Positions 42,330-51,715 of a stretch of DNA of 64,000 nucleotides are shown piece by piece. Position numbers and translations under genes: made by a program. Every line of letters starts with the position of its first letter. Positions within the stretch are counted from its first letter, which is position 1. Origin of the DNA: Pinisolibacter aquiterrae (lineage in GTDB: Bacteria; Pseudomonadota; Alphaproteobacteria; Rhizobiales; Ancalomicrobiaceae); contig NZ_JAFNIH010000032.1 of NCBI RefSeq assembly GCF_019160155.1, forward strand, positions 51,371-115,370. Reading direction: 5' to 3'. A model generated the notes under the pieces. That model did no database searches. It was not told the origin of the DNA and saw only the letters and a program-made list of their open reading frames with translations.

Positions 42330-43373
42330 ATGTCCGCACTCGGCACCCTCGAAGACCTGCCGCTCGACTACCGCCAGGGGCTCACCGCCCGCAACCTGGT
42401 GCCGCTGTGGCCGAACCTGCGCGCGGCTCTGCCCTACGGCATCCCGTTGCGCCGCACCCGGCCGATTCTGTGGCGCTACGCCGACGTGCGGCCGCAGCTG
42501 CTCGAGGCCGGCCGCCTCACCCCGATCGAGAAGGCCGAGCGCCGCGTGCTGGTGCTCGCCAATCCCGGGCTCGGGCTCGACAACATGCAGGCGACGCCGT
42601 CGATCTACATCGGCATGCAGCTGATCCTGCCGAGCGAGACCGCGCCCAACCACAAGCACTCGCCGTCGGCGGTGCGTTTCGTGGTCGAGGGCGACGGCGG
42701 TTTCACCATCGTCGAGGGCGAGAAGTGCCCGATGGAGCCGGGCGACCTGATCCTGACGCCGTCGGGCCTGTGGCACGAACACGGCCATGCCGGCACCGGG
42801 CCGGTGGTGTGGATGGACGCGCTCGACCTGCCGATGGTCTATGCGCTGGAGGCCTCCTACTGCATCGAGGGCACGCCGCAGCAGGCGCGCAACGAGGCCG
42901 ACGCCTCGCAGACCCGCTATCGCCGCGCGGGGCTGGTGCCCTATGCCGCCGTAACCCGGCCGCGGGCCAACTATCCGCTAGTGCGGTTTCCCTGGCGCGA
43001 GGTGCGCGAGGCGCTGGGCTCGCTCGCGGCCGTGACGCCGCGCGGCGAGGCGGTGCGGCTCGCCTACGTCAACCCGGAGACGGGGGGCGAATGCATGCCG
43101 ATCCTCGGCTTCTCGGCGATCGAGCTGCGCCCCGGCGAGAGCGTCCGCCTGCCGCGCCACTCGGCGTCGAGCGTGATCAACGTGGTCGACGGATCGGGCA
43201 CGGTGGAGATCGACGGCGTGTCGCTGGCGTTCGAGCAGTTCGACACGATGGCGGTGCCGACCCACGCCGAGGTGCGCCTCGAGAACGCCTCGGCGACCAG
43301 ACCGGCGCACCTGTTCGTGGTCGACGACGCGCCGATGCAGCGCAAGCTCGGGTTCTACGAGCTGTTCGGTTGA
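42330..43373 (+). CDS. nagI: Gentisate 1,2-dioxygenase
   Basis: This 347-aa bicupin Fe(II) enzyme opens the gentisate ring to maleylpyruvate. The first cupin has the metal motif [15 protein letters not shown] and the later GLWHEHGH. The second cupin (about residues 250-335) lacks the full metal set, as usual in this family. The gene ends the nag operon. A CACTCGGAGG ribosome site precedes it. Confidence 0.93.
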   Translation: MSALGTLEDLPLDYRQGLTARNLVPLWPNLRAALPYGIPLRRTRPILWRYADVRPQLLEAGRLTPIEKAERRVLVLANPGLGLDNMQATPSIYIGMQLILPSETAPNHKHSPSAVRFVVEGDGGFTIVEGEKCPMEPGDLILTPSGLWHEHGHAGTGPVVWMDALDLPMVYALEASYCIEGTPQQARNEADASQTRYRRAGLVPYAAVTRPRANYPLVRFPWREVREALGSLAAVTPRGEAVRLAYVNPETGGECMPILGFSAIELRPGESVRLPRHSASSVINVVDGSGTVEIDGVSLAFEQFDTMAVPTHAEVRLENASATRPAHLFVVDDAPMQRKLGFYELFG

Positions 43374-43752
43374 GATCGTTCCGCCAGAGGGAAGGCACCG
43401 AATGGCGTGCCCCCTACGCCGCAAGACGTGGGACCTGAGGCGTGGTATCGGCTCGATTGTCGCCACCACGTCTCAATCCATTTGAAACGGCAGGAAGCAA
43501 AGCAGCGAAACGGGCTGCTGATATTCGATCGCCACCACATCCTTCTCACACCCGTGACCGGACACGACCAGCACTGCGAGAGGAAGTCGACGGGAACACG
43601 AGATCGAATTCGATCACCAAGCCGCCGCGGCCAGAAGATGAAAGTCCGTTGAATCCCGAGACAGTCGTTGCAGTGCTCGTTCTGGCCGTATCGTTTGCCC
43701 AGGGATCGGCGTATTCGATCCAGAGCCATCATCCACTCCGTCGCCGTGAGCC
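43374..43752. other. Intergenic region between nagI and the second LysR gene
   Basis: No gene is supported in this 379-base gap. It contains the 14-bp perfect palindrome GATCGAATTCGATC near 43602 and presumably the promoter of the LysR gene. Small frames here have no recognisable features. Confidence 0.5.
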
Positions 43753-44691
43753 ATGACCGATCCCATCCGTTCCCTGCGCACCGTCAATCTGAATCTTCTG
43801 CCCATCTTGGCGGAGCTTCTCCGTTGTCGTAACGTCACTCATGCCGCCAACCTGCTGAACCTGACCCAGTCGACGGTCAGCGGCGCCCTACGCCAACTGC
43901 GAGAGATATTCGACGACGAAATCCTCGTGCAGCGCGGCCGTGCAATGCACCTGACCGAGAAGGCACGACGTTTGGCTCCCGACGTCGAACGGCTCGTCGA
44001 GCTCACCAGCCGGCTGTTCCAGACCGAAGATTTCGACCCGTTGACCGCCGCAACGAACTTTCGCATCGCAACCGCCGACTATGTCTCGGCGCTGGTCGCC
44101 TCCCAGATCGGCAAGACCCTCCAGACGCAAGCCCCCAATGTCAGCCTAACGTTGGTGCCGACACCCGGTTCATCCGCCAAATCGCTACGGCAGGGTACGC
44201 TCGACCTGATCATCTGCCCCAATCGACGCGCCAATCTGGAGGCCTGCGGCATCGGCGAAGATGATGCCGACTTCGGCCTCGAAGTTTTCAAACTCGACGA
44301 CTGGGTGGCGATCCAGTGGGCGGACCATCCATCCGCCGGTCGCGATCTCTCATATGACGAATATTTCGATCGTCCCCACGCCATCTATTGTCGGACCGAC
44401 GGCAGAAACACCATCGAGCAAGACGCCCTCGACAGTCTTGGAATTCACCAGAAGAATAGATTTCTCATTCCGTATTTTACGTTGCTTCCGCAGATCGTCG
44501 TAGGAAGCAATCTGATCGGCGTGGTTCCCGAGTCCCTGGCCGATCAGTATTCAAAGCTGTTTCACATTCATGTCTTCCGTCCACCCTACCCGTTACCGCC
44601 TCTCGAGTCGGCCATGATCTGGGCCCGCAATCGAGAGGCCACAGCCGATCTCGACTGGCTCCGCTCGGTCATTCGACAAGTCACGTCGTAG
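43753..44691 (+). CDS. LysR-family regulator (NahR/NodD branch)
   Basis: This 312-aa LysR protein has an N-terminal winged helix (VNLNLLPILAELL, NLTQSTVSGALRQLREIFDDEI) and an effector domain (FRIATADYVSALVAS onward). It resembles the NahR/NodD/PcpR branch but is distinct from the nahR gene at 35159. Being upstream of nahF and on the same strand, it may control the nahF-nahE-nahD genes. The inducer is unknown. Confidence 0.85.
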   Translation: MTDPIRSLRTVNLNLLPILAELLRCRNVTHAANLLNLTQSTVSGALRQLREIFDDEILVQRGRAMHLTEKARRLAPDVERLVELTSRLFQTEDFDPLTAATNFRIATADYVSALVASQIGKTLQTQAPNVSLTLVPTPGSSAKSLRQGTLDLIICPNRRANLEACGIGEDDADFGLEVFKLDDWVAIQWADHPSAGRDLSYDEYFDRPHAIYCRTDGRNTIEQDALDSLGIHQKNRFLIPYFTLLPQIVVGSNLIGVVPESLADQYSKLFHIHVFRPPYPLPPLESAMIWARNREATADLDWLRSVIRQVTS

Positions 44692-45036
44692 GATCCTCGG
44701 CATCGAATGCAGATCGCACCGAGGTGCCGGTGCCATCGGCGTGAGCGCCCCGCCTGCCAGAACCGGCAAGACACATCCTCGTCTGCGCCGAGCACACCCC
44801 GACGACAGGCGCGATGCGGCGCTCGGTAATGCCGGAATGCCGGACGGGCCTGCGGCGAATTTCCGTCACTTGGTGGACCGGGTTGGCATGCTCGCGCCGT
44901 TCGATGGCCTGACCTCCGCGCCGCATCCATCGGCGGGCCCGATACCTGACATCTGCTTTCTCGACTTCTTCGGCTCCTCTCCCGGCTGCTAGAAAAACCA
45001 CCAAGAAAAACCAAGACATGTTCGGGAGAGACGCCG
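44692..45036. other. Intergenic region upstream of the nahF-like gene
   Basis: No gene is supported in this 345-base gap. It should hold the promoter of the nahF-transporter-nahE-nahD genes. I found no match to the NahR-type site found at 36083. Confidence 0.5.
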
Positions 45037-46488
45037 TTGGAAACGCAACTGATCATCGACAACGCACCGAAGGCCGCCACCAGCGGCGCCACGTTCGAGC
45101 GTCGACATCCCATGAGTGGTGACGTGGTGACGCGTGCAGCGGCGGCCACCGTGGCCGACGCCATCGCCGCCGCCGACTCGGCGCAAAAGGCCTTCATGAC
45201 GTGGTCCGTCACCGGCCCAACCGAACGTCGACGCATCCTCCTCGCCGCCGCCGACCGCCTGGAGGCCAAGGCCCCGGAATTCATCACCGTCATGGCCCGA
45301 GAGATCGGCGCATCCGAACTGTGGGCTGGCTTCAACGTGATGTTGGCGGCAAATCTGTTCCGGGAAGCGGCGTCCCTGGCCACCCAGATTCAGGGCGAGA
45401 CCATCCCGACCGACAAGCCCGGCACCCTGTCGATGACGGTGCGCCAACCGGTCGGCGCGGTTCTCAGCATCGTCCCCTGGAACGGACCGGTGGTCCTGGC
45501 TGCGCGCGCGATCGCCTACCCGATCGTCTGCGGCAACACCGTGGTGTTTCGCGCATCCGAGACCAGCCCCAAGACCCACATGCTGGTTGCCGAAGCCCTC
45601 CTCGAGGCCGGACTGCCGCCGGGCGTGTTGAACGTGCTCACTAGCGCACCGACCGAGGCCGAGGCGATCATCGATGCCCTGATCGCCCACAAGGCGATCC
45701 GCCGCGTCAACTTCACCGGGTCGACCCGGGTCGGCCGCATCATCGCCGAAAAGGCGGGACGTCACCTGAAACGCTGTCTGCTCGAATTGGGCGGCAAATC
45801 GCCGCTGGTCGTGCTGGACGACGCCGACATCGACAGTGCGGCTCACGCCGCCGCTTTCGGATCGTTCCTCTACCAGGGTCAGATCTGCATGACGACCGGC
45901 CGCATCGTCGTCGACGAGAGCATCGCCGACGCATTCGTCGCCAAACTCGCCGCGCGGGCGAACGCCCTGCCGTCCGGCGATCCCGCCCGTGGAGCGGCCT
46001 GCGTCATCGGCCCGCTGGTCACACCCGATGCCGGTCGGCGTATCAACAAGTTGATCGAGGATGCTCTGGAGAAGGGCGCGGAGATCGCTGCCGGAGGGAT
46101 CGCGGACGGTGCCGAGATGCCCGCCACCATCATCGATCATGTCACGTCGGCGATGGGCATCTACGACGAGGAGACCTTCGGCCCCTGCACCATCGTCGTG
46201 CGCGCCAAGGATACCGAGGACGCCGTGCGCATCGCCAACGACACCGCCTATGGCTTGTCGGCGGCGGTATTCGGCCACGACGTCACCCGCGCCCTCAGCG
46301 TCGCTCTCCGCATCGACACCGGCAGCTGCCACGTCAACGGCTCGACCGTCCAGAACGAAGCCCAGGCGCCCTACGGCGGCACCAAGGACAGCGGATACGG
46401 GCGTTTCGACGGTCGCGCCGTGATCGATGAGTTCACCGAACTGAAGTGGATCACCATCGAGCCGGCGAGCCAACCCTACCCCTTCTGA
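45037..46488 (+). CDS. nahF: Salicylaldehyde dehydrogenase-like aldehyde dehydrogenase
   Basis: This 483-aa NAD-dependent aldehyde dehydrogenase has the catalytic Glu in LELGGKSPLVVLDDADID and the nucleophile Cys in QGQICMTTGR, plus VPWNGPVVLAARA. Beside nahE and nahD, salicylaldehyde to salicylate is the likely reaction. Other aromatic aldehydes are possible. Start is a TTG at 45037 with GGGAGAG seven bases upstream, and no in-frame ATG is better placed. Confidence 0.8.
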   Translation: METQLIIDNAPKAATSGATFERRHPMSGDVVTRAAAATVADAIAAADSAQKAFMTWSVTGPTERRRILLAAADRLEAKAPEFITVMAREIGASELWAGFNVMLAANLFREAASLATQIQGETIPTDKPGTLSMTVRQPVGAVLSIVPWNGPVVLAARAIAYPIVCGNTVVFRASETSPKTHMLVAEALLEAGLPPGVLNVLTSAPTEAEAIIDALIAHKAIRRVNFTGSTRVGRIIAEKAGRHLKRCLLELGGKSPLVVLDDADIDSAAHAAAFGSFLYQGQICMTTGRIVVDESIADAFVAKLAARANALPSGDPARGAACVIGPLVTPDAGRRINKLIEDALEKGAEIAAGGIADGAEMPATIIDHVTSAMGIYDEETFGPCTIVVRAKDTEDAVRIANDTAYGLSAAVFGHDVTRALSVALRIDTGSCHVNGSTVQNEAQAPYGGTKDSGYGRFDGRAVIDEFTELKWITIEPASQPYPF

Positions 46489-46592
46489 AATTCGGCTCTG
46501 AGGCCCAGCACAACGAAGCGGCGAACGGGCCGCCACCCGCACCACCTTACCGACCACGTGCCCAAAAAGAAGACAATCGTGAGGAACGCCCA

Positions 46593-47894
46593 ATGACCGA
46601 CGTCTCCACCAGCACGCTTCGCCGTGTTTCGAAGCATGTGATCCCGTTGTTGTTCCTTCTCTATCTGTTCAGTTACATCGACCGGGTCAATATCGGCTAC
46701 GCCGGCCTGCAGATGAACACCGAGCTCGGTTTCAACCCGGCCGTTTTCGGCCTCGGCGCCGGGTTGCTGTTCCTGGGCTATGTCCTGTTCGGCATTCCCA
46801 GTAACTTCCTGATGAAGAAGATCGGCGGAAGGGTCTGGCTCTCCACCCTGGCGATCGGCTGGGGCATCGTCGCGCTCGGAAATGCCCTCATCTCCAGCGA
46901 GGCCATGTTCTACGGCATGCGTTTCCTGCTGGGCCTCGCCGAGTCGGGGTTCGTTCCCGGCATGTTGCTCTATCTGACCCAATGGTATCCGCAGAACGAG
47001 CGCGGCAAGGTCGTGTCGACCCTGTACATGGCGACCGCCGTGTCGGTCATCGTCGCCGGCCCGCTGTCTGGCGCAATCATGCAGATGGATGGGCTTCTCG
47101 GCGTCTCTGGTTGGAAGTGGATCCTGATCCTCGAGGGCATCCCGCCGATCCTCCTGGGGATCTTCGCACTGAGGTACCTTCCCGAGCGGCCGGAAACCGT
47201 CGAATGGTTGAGCGCGGATCAGCGCGACTGGCTGGTCGCGGAACTCGCCGAAGGCGAAGTCACGCAAGGAAACAAGGGTTACGACACCTTCCAGGCTGCC
47301 CTTCGCGCCCCCATCGTCTGGATCTTCGGTCTCCTCTATTTCCTGCTCGGCATCGGATTCTTCAGCGTCATGATCTGGCTGCCGCTGGTCGTCAAACAGC
47401 TGTCGGGTCTGACCTCGGTACAAGTGAGCTTCGTCAGCGCCATTCCCTTCGTCTTCGCCTCGATCTGCATGACGCTCTACGGGAGGCACTCCGATCGCAC
47501 CAACGAGCGGCAGTGGCATCTGGTCGTGGCCTTCCTGGTCGGTTCCGCCGGCTTGGCGGTGAGTGCCGCCAGCAGCGATCCCGTTCTCGGTTTCGTGGCC
47601 ATCTGCGTCGCGGCGATTGGACTGTGGAGTGCGACCGGCGTGTTCTGGCCGATGCCGACTTCATTCCTGTCCGGCAGCGGCGCCACCGGTGGATTGGCCC
47701 TGATCAACAGCATCGGCATCCTCGGCGGCTTTGTCGGTCCTTATTTCGTCGGCCTGATCCGCAACATGACCCCCAACTTCTCCACCGCGCTCTACAGCGT
47801 GGCGGCGGTTCAGCTTCTGGCGGCCGTCGTCGCCTCGCAGATCCATCGGTCGACCGTGGTCCGTGCCGCACGAACTGAGATCGCCGCAAGATGA
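46593..47894 (+). CDS. MFS organic-anion transporter (ACS type)
   Basis: This 433-aa transporter has about 12 membrane segments with [15 protein letters not shown] in the first helix, the hallmark of the anion:cation symporter (ACS) branch that imports phthalate, tartrate and similar acids, and [16 protein letters not shown]. It is placed between nahF and nahE, so it probably imports an aromatic acid feeding this branch. The ATG at 46593 is chosen over an earlier in-frame GTG-type extension. Confidence 0.85.
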   Translation: MTDVSTSTLRRVSKHVIPLLFLLYLFSYIDRVNIGYAGLQMNTELGFNPAVFGLGAGLLFLGYVLFGIPSNFLMKKIGGRVWLSTLAIGWGIVALGNALISSEAMFYGMRFLLGLAESGFVPGMLLYLTQWYPQNERGKVVSTLYMATAVSVIVAGPLSGAIMQMDGLLGVSGWKWILILEGIPPILLGIFALRYLPERPETVEWLSADQRDWLVAELAEGEVTQGNKGYDTFQAALRAPIVWIFGLLYFLLGIGFFSVMIWLPLVVKQLSGLTSVQVSFVSAIPFVFASICMTLYGRHSDRTNERQWHLVVAFLVGSAGLAVSAASSDPVLGFVAICVAAIGLWSATGVFWPMPTSFLSGSGATGGLALINSIGILGGFVGPYFVGLIRNMTPNFSTALYSVAAVQLLAAVVASQIHRSTVVRAARTEIAAR

Positions 47895-48039
47895 TCGATC
47901 GGCGCGGAGAGCCGATCGGTCCACCCCACACGCTGAAAAACAGGCCGCGCCGGACGAGGTTGCGACGGTTCACCGACACCGAACTCGTCCGAACCGCCGA
48001 TCGAGCGACGCGCGACCGCAGTCCAAGGAGAACCATCCC

Positions 48040-49032
48040 ATGTCGAAGAAATTGCTCACCGTCGATGAGATCCAGGGTTGTTGGGCGATCATGCCGACGC
48101 CTGCGAAACCCAACGCTTCGGCCCCCCACGCCAGCGATACCGTCGATCTCGACGAAACCGCCCGCACGGTCGAACGCCTGATCGCCGCAGGCGTCGACGG
48201 GATCCTTTCGCTGGGGACTCTCGGGGAATGCGCCACCCTCACGTGGGACGAGAAGCGCGCCTTCATGGCCACCCTGGCCGAGGTCGCACGCGGTCGCGTG
48301 CCCGTCTTCGGCGGAACCAGCAGCCTCAACACCCGCGAAACCATACGCCAGACCCGCGAGGCGCGTGCGCTGGGCATCGACGGCGTCATGCTCGGCCCGC
48401 CGATGTGGTGCGCGCCTGATCTGGCCACCGTGGTGCAGTTCTACCGCGACGTGGCCGAGGCCTGCCCCGACACCGCCATCTGTGTCTACGCCAACAACGA
48501 GGCCTTCAAATTCGACTTCCCCCGACCCTTCTGGGCCCAGGTTTCGGAAATTCCGCAGGTCGTCACCGCCAAATATCTCGGCATCGGCACGCTTCACGCC
48601 GACCTGAACCTCAGCCGGCGACGCATTCGCCTCCTGCCGCTCGATGTCGACTATTACGGCGCCGCCCGCATCGATCCGGAATTCTGCACCGCGTTCTGGA
48701 CCAGCGGTGCGGTGTGCGGCCCTGCTCCGGCCCTGGCCTTGCGCGGCGAGGTCGCCGAAGCCAAGCGGACCGGAGACTGGACCGCAGCCAAGCGCCTGAC
48801 CGACCGCATCGCGGCGAGTTATCGCACATTGTTCCCCAACGGGTCGTTCAAGGAGTTCTCGACCTACAACATCGGACTGGAGAAAGCGCGCATGGATGCC
48901 GCCGGCTGGATGACCGCCGGACCCTGCCGACCGCCTTACCACCTCGTCCCCGAAGTCCATCTCGCCGGCGCTCGGGAATCTGGACGGCAGTGGGCAACCC
49001 TGCATCAGGAGATGAACCGAAGCGACGGCTGA
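48040..49032 (+). CDS. nahE: Trans-o-hydroxybenzylidenepyruvate hydratase-aldolase
   Basis: This 330-aa class I aldolase of the DapA superfamily splits trans-o-hydroxybenzylidenepyruvate into salicylaldehyde and pyruvate. It follows Pseudomonas NahE closely: GCWAIMPTP near the start, [32 protein letters not shown], and [12 protein letters not shown] with the Schiff-base Lys, ending [15 protein letters not shown] and [25 protein letters not shown] ribosome site precedes the ATG. Confidence 0.92.
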   Translation: MSKKLLTVDEIQGCWAIMPTPAKPNASAPHASDTVDLDETARTVERLIAAGVDGILSLGTLGECATLTWDEKRAFMATLAEVARGRVPVFGGTSSLNTRETIRQTREARALGIDGVMLGPPMWCAPDLATVVQFYRDVAEACPDTAICVYANNEAFKFDFPRPFWAQVSEIPQVVTAKYLGIGTLHADLNLSRRRIRLLPLDVDYYGAARIDPEFCTAFWTSGAVCGPAPALALRGEVAEAKRTGDWTAAKRLTDRIAASYRTLFPNGSFKEFSTYNIGLEKARMDAAGWMTAGPCRPPYHLVPEVHLAGARESGRQWATLHQEMNRSDG

Positions 49033-49078
49033 TGCCTTCCAACCACGACGTGATCAGACCCAACGTGCGAGCCCCACC

Positions 49079-49675
49079 ATGACCAAGACACTCGATTTCT
49101 ACTTCGACTTTATGAGCCCTTTCGCCTATCTCGCCTACCAAAGGCTGCCGGCTCTGGTACGCGAGTTCGGCCTCGAACTGCGGTTGAACGTCATCGACCT
49201 CCCCGCCGCCAAGAAGGCCGCCGGCAACACCGGACCACGCAACGTCGATATCCCGGCGAAGATTCGCTACCTGAAGGTCGACCTGGAACGGTGGGCGCAA
49301 CGGTATGCGGTTCCGCTGGTCTTTCCGCCGTCACTCGACTCGGCGCGGCTGAACAAGGGCGTGTTTCATGCGCTCGATCGTGGTGCCGGCCCGGCCTATG
49401 TGGACGCCGCCTGGCACGCCGTCTGGGGCACCGGGGCGGACATGAACGACCCGGCTCTGTTCGAACGGATCGCCGAGAGCCTGGGGTGGGACGAAGCCGA
49501 CCTTCTATCCTTCGTCGACTCCACCGAAGCGGAAGCCCGATACGCTGCCGCCAATCGCGCCGCTCACGAGCGCGGTGTGTTCGGTGTCCCCACCATGATG
49601 GTCGACGACCAGATGTGGTGGGGCAACGACCGGCTCGAGTTCATGAGGGAATATCTGACGCAGCGAGAAGGATGA
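49079..49675 (+). CDS. nahD: 2-hydroxychromene-2-carboxylate isomerase
   Basis: This 198-aa thioredoxin-fold, glutathione-dependent enzyme (kappa-GST/DsbA-like) interconverts 2-hydroxychromene-2-carboxylate and trans-o-hydroxybenzylidenepyruvate. It shows FYFDFMSPFAYLAYQRLP with the active Ser, FGVPTMMVDDQMWWGNDRLEF typical of NahD, and normal length. It follows nahE after 46 bases. Together they make the NahE substrate and consume it. Confidence 0.88.
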   Translation: MTKTLDFYFDFMSPFAYLAYQRLPALVREFGLELRLNVIDLPAAKKAAGNTGPRNVDIPAKIRYLKVDLERWAQRYAVPLVFPPSLDSARLNKGVFHALDRGAGPAYVDAAWHAVWGTGADMNDPALFERIAESLGWDEADLLSFVDSTEAEARYAAANRAAHERGVFGVPTMMVDDQMWWGNDRLEFMREYLTQREG

Positions 49676-49956
49676 AACCCGATCGGCAGCCCTTCACGCC
49701 GAACTCGAGATCGTAGAGCTCTCGACGAAGAGGCGCCGAAGGCATGGGTCGACGATGCAAAGGATGTCTGCCGATCCACCAGGTCGAGCCGCCCATCGCC
49801 GTGGTCATGGATCATGTGAGATCGTCATCTGCGGTGTCGTCGACCATCGCTCGGCAAGTCGAGGCCGTCAGCCGAAGAAATGCAGTTCATAACTGTATTC
49901 TCATATGCAACGACAACGCATAATCTGGGATCTATAACATAAGAAATAAATCGAAA

Positions 49957-50943
49957 ATGACGGATGGGATTCGGTTTCGCTATCTCATTGTAGCCGCAGA
50001 GACCGGTAGCTTCCGCAGCGCCGCCGAGGTTCTGCGCGTCCGGCAGTCGAGTGTCAGTAGAGCGATCCGACACGTTGAAGAGCGAATCGGCGTCTCACTA
50101 TTTGATCGTTCTTACCGTGGCGTACAGCTGACGGAGGCGGGTAGACGTTTCCTCAGCAGAGCCATCCCGGCGATAGAGCAACTAGAGAACGCCAAGATCA
50201 CGGCGGCGGCGGCAGGGCGCGCCGAGATTGGTACCGTGCGCATTGGCATTCAAACGTCCCTGACCAAAGGTTTCCTGCGAAACCTCCTCCAAAACTATTC
50301 CACAAAGCATCCCGATGTCGGACTTGATATCCATGACGGAACTCGTCACGAACATATCGCTGGAGTCCGATCCCATCGGCTCGACATCGCCTTTTTGGCG
50401 GGGATGGACGAGATTCCGGATTGCGTGACGACCCCACTCTGGCGGGAGCGCATCTACGTCGCACTGCCAAAGGAACACAGGTTGGCCATCGCCGAAAATC
50501 TGAGCTGGTCAGAGCTTCGATGCGAAAACTTCATCGTCAGCACCTTCTCTCCCGGGGCAGAAGTACATGACCACATCGTGAAACGTGCGAGTACATTCGG
50601 GACTCTCCCGCGGATCGAATACAAGGCGGTCCTTCAGGACACATTGTTGAATCTCGTCGGCCTGGGATACGGGATCACTTTGATTTCATCGGCATCGACA
50701 TCCATTGAGCTTCCAGACGTAGTGCTACGTCCATTGCCCGACGAGACAGATATCGTCCCCTTCAGCGCCGTCTGGTCCCCGCAGAACGACAACCCAGCAT
50801 TTCGGCGCTTTCTGAGCGTCGCCCATATTCTGGCCGGTCGTATTCGACGAGGATCTTCCGATTGGGCAGCCCGCTCGCTCGATCTCACGTCGGTAGACCC
50901 TTCTCCCTCCGAAGACGACAAAATCCCCGATCCGTCGCCATGA
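49957..50943 (+). CDS. LysR-family regulator
   Basis: This 328-aa LysR protein has a winged helix (FRYLIVAAETGSFRSAAEVL, QSSVSRAIRHVEERIG) and an effector domain (VRIGIQTSLTKGFLRNLL). It is AT-richer than its neighbours, with different codon use. Similar LysR genes occur on conjugative islands, so it may belong to the element rather than to the catabolic genes. Its 3' end converges on the vsr remnant. The target is unknown. Confidence 0.82.
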   Translation: MTDGIRFRYLIVAAETGSFRSAAEVLRVRQSSVSRAIRHVEERIGVSLFDRSYRGVQLTEAGRRFLSRAIPAIEQLENAKITAAAAGRAEIGTVRIGIQTSLTKGFLRNLLQNYSTKHPDVGLDIHDGTRHEHIAGVRSHRLDIAFLAGMDEIPDCVTTPLWRERIYVALPKEHRLAIAENLSWSELRCENFIVSTFSPGAEVHDHIVKRASTFGTLPRIEYKAVLQDTLLNLVGLGYGITLISSASTSIELPDVVLRPLPDETDIVPFSAVWSPQNDNPAFRRFLSVAHILAGRIRRGSSDWAARSLDLTSVDPSPSEDDKIPDPSP

Positions 50944-50952
50944 ACCGCTCGA

Positions 50953-51144
50953 TCATCGGCGCGACGAACTTCGCCAGCCAAGCGCAGCCTGCCCGATCTT
51001 GCTTGGCAATTCCCCGCGATGAAGCAGGTATCGGAACCCGCAGCTGTTCACCAGCCGGCGCACTGTCCATCCTGGCGAAATATTTCTCGCGCGGATGCGG
51101 CTCATATTGAGCCGGCGCCGTTCCGGGTTCAGCCTATCGGCCAT
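50953..51144 (-). pseudogene. vsr remnant (very-short-patch mismatch endonuclease)
   Basis: The 63-codon frame opens with the Vsr N-terminal signature: RLNMSRIRARNISP, then RRLVNSCGFRYLLHRGELP. In intact Vsr this region is followed by the GKPDL...FVHGCFWH metal-binding core, which is missing here. After residue ~47 the sequence becomes unrelated and stops, next to the LysR gene. Its ATG at 51144 overlaps the end of the 193-aa gene, as expected in a dcm-linked operon. It is probably non-functional. Confidence 0.75.
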
Positions 51145-51715
51145 CGTTTCCGGCCGCCTGCTCCCGGGTTACGGCATCGTCCTCAGCCAGGGGCGGACTA
51201 ACTGCCAGATCGGCCGGCACGGCAGGAAAGGCAGCCGAGAGGGCGTAGAAGGCATCCGACCCCGCTGACACCATGGCGACACTGTCCCGGAATTCGGCGG
51301 CTAGGCTGGCGACGATCCCCGCATGGAGCAGCCGCTCACGCTGTCGGCCAATGAAGGTCATCAAGATCGGCTGATCGCCATCATTGTCGGGAACTGAACG
51401 CAGCAGCACGAAATCCTTGCTATCGAGAAAAGCGCAAGCATTTGCCGTGATCTTGTGGCCGCCGAGCCGCCAGTTCTTGCCGACTTTACCGATACTTCTG
51501 AGTTCGCGATTGCCATAGCCTCCGTAAACGCAGATCAAATCCATGTCCGCGCCACCGCTTTCGAACAACCGCACGCTCAAAAGCTTGCGCGCAACCGGCG
51601 TGGTCAGCGCAATCGCGCGCTGCTTACTGGTCGCGCTCAAGCGGTGCGCCGAGAAGATACCCAGGTCTGACTCGGCAAGTGATCTGACTACGATGATCTC
51701 GTCGCGTCGGCTCAT
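51134..51715 (-). CDS. Uncharacterised protein of the Dcm/Z1 defence cluster
   Basis: This 193-aa protein is not recognised. It is soluble, with a probable alpha/beta fold: MSRRDEIIVVRSLAESDLGIF, then RKLLSVRLFESGG and a basic GKVGKNWRLGGHKI stretch. Its start overlaps the dcm stop (TGATG), so it is coupled to the methyltransferase. Being kept between dcm and vsr suggests a role in the system, for example specificity, DNA binding or regulation. No catalytic motif is evident. Confidence 0.75.
   Translation of the reverse strand: MSRRDEIIVVRSLAESDLGIFSAHRLSATSKQRAIALTTPVARKLLSVRLFESGGADMDLICVYGGYGNRELRSIGKVGKNWRLGGHKITANACAFLDSKDFVLLRSVPDNDGDQPILMTFIGRQRERLLHAGIVASLAAEFRDSVAMVSAGSDAFYALSAAFPAVPADLAVSPPLAEDDAVTREQAAGNDGR

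Noticed and set aside
43602..43615. Palindrome GATCGAATTCGATC as an operator
   Set aside because: Palindromes of GATC/TTCGAA type arise easily by chance, and no regulator is linked to it.
44741..44992. 83-codon frame upstream of nahF
   Set aside because: Composition is unlike a protein of this genome and no ribosome site or family feature is present.
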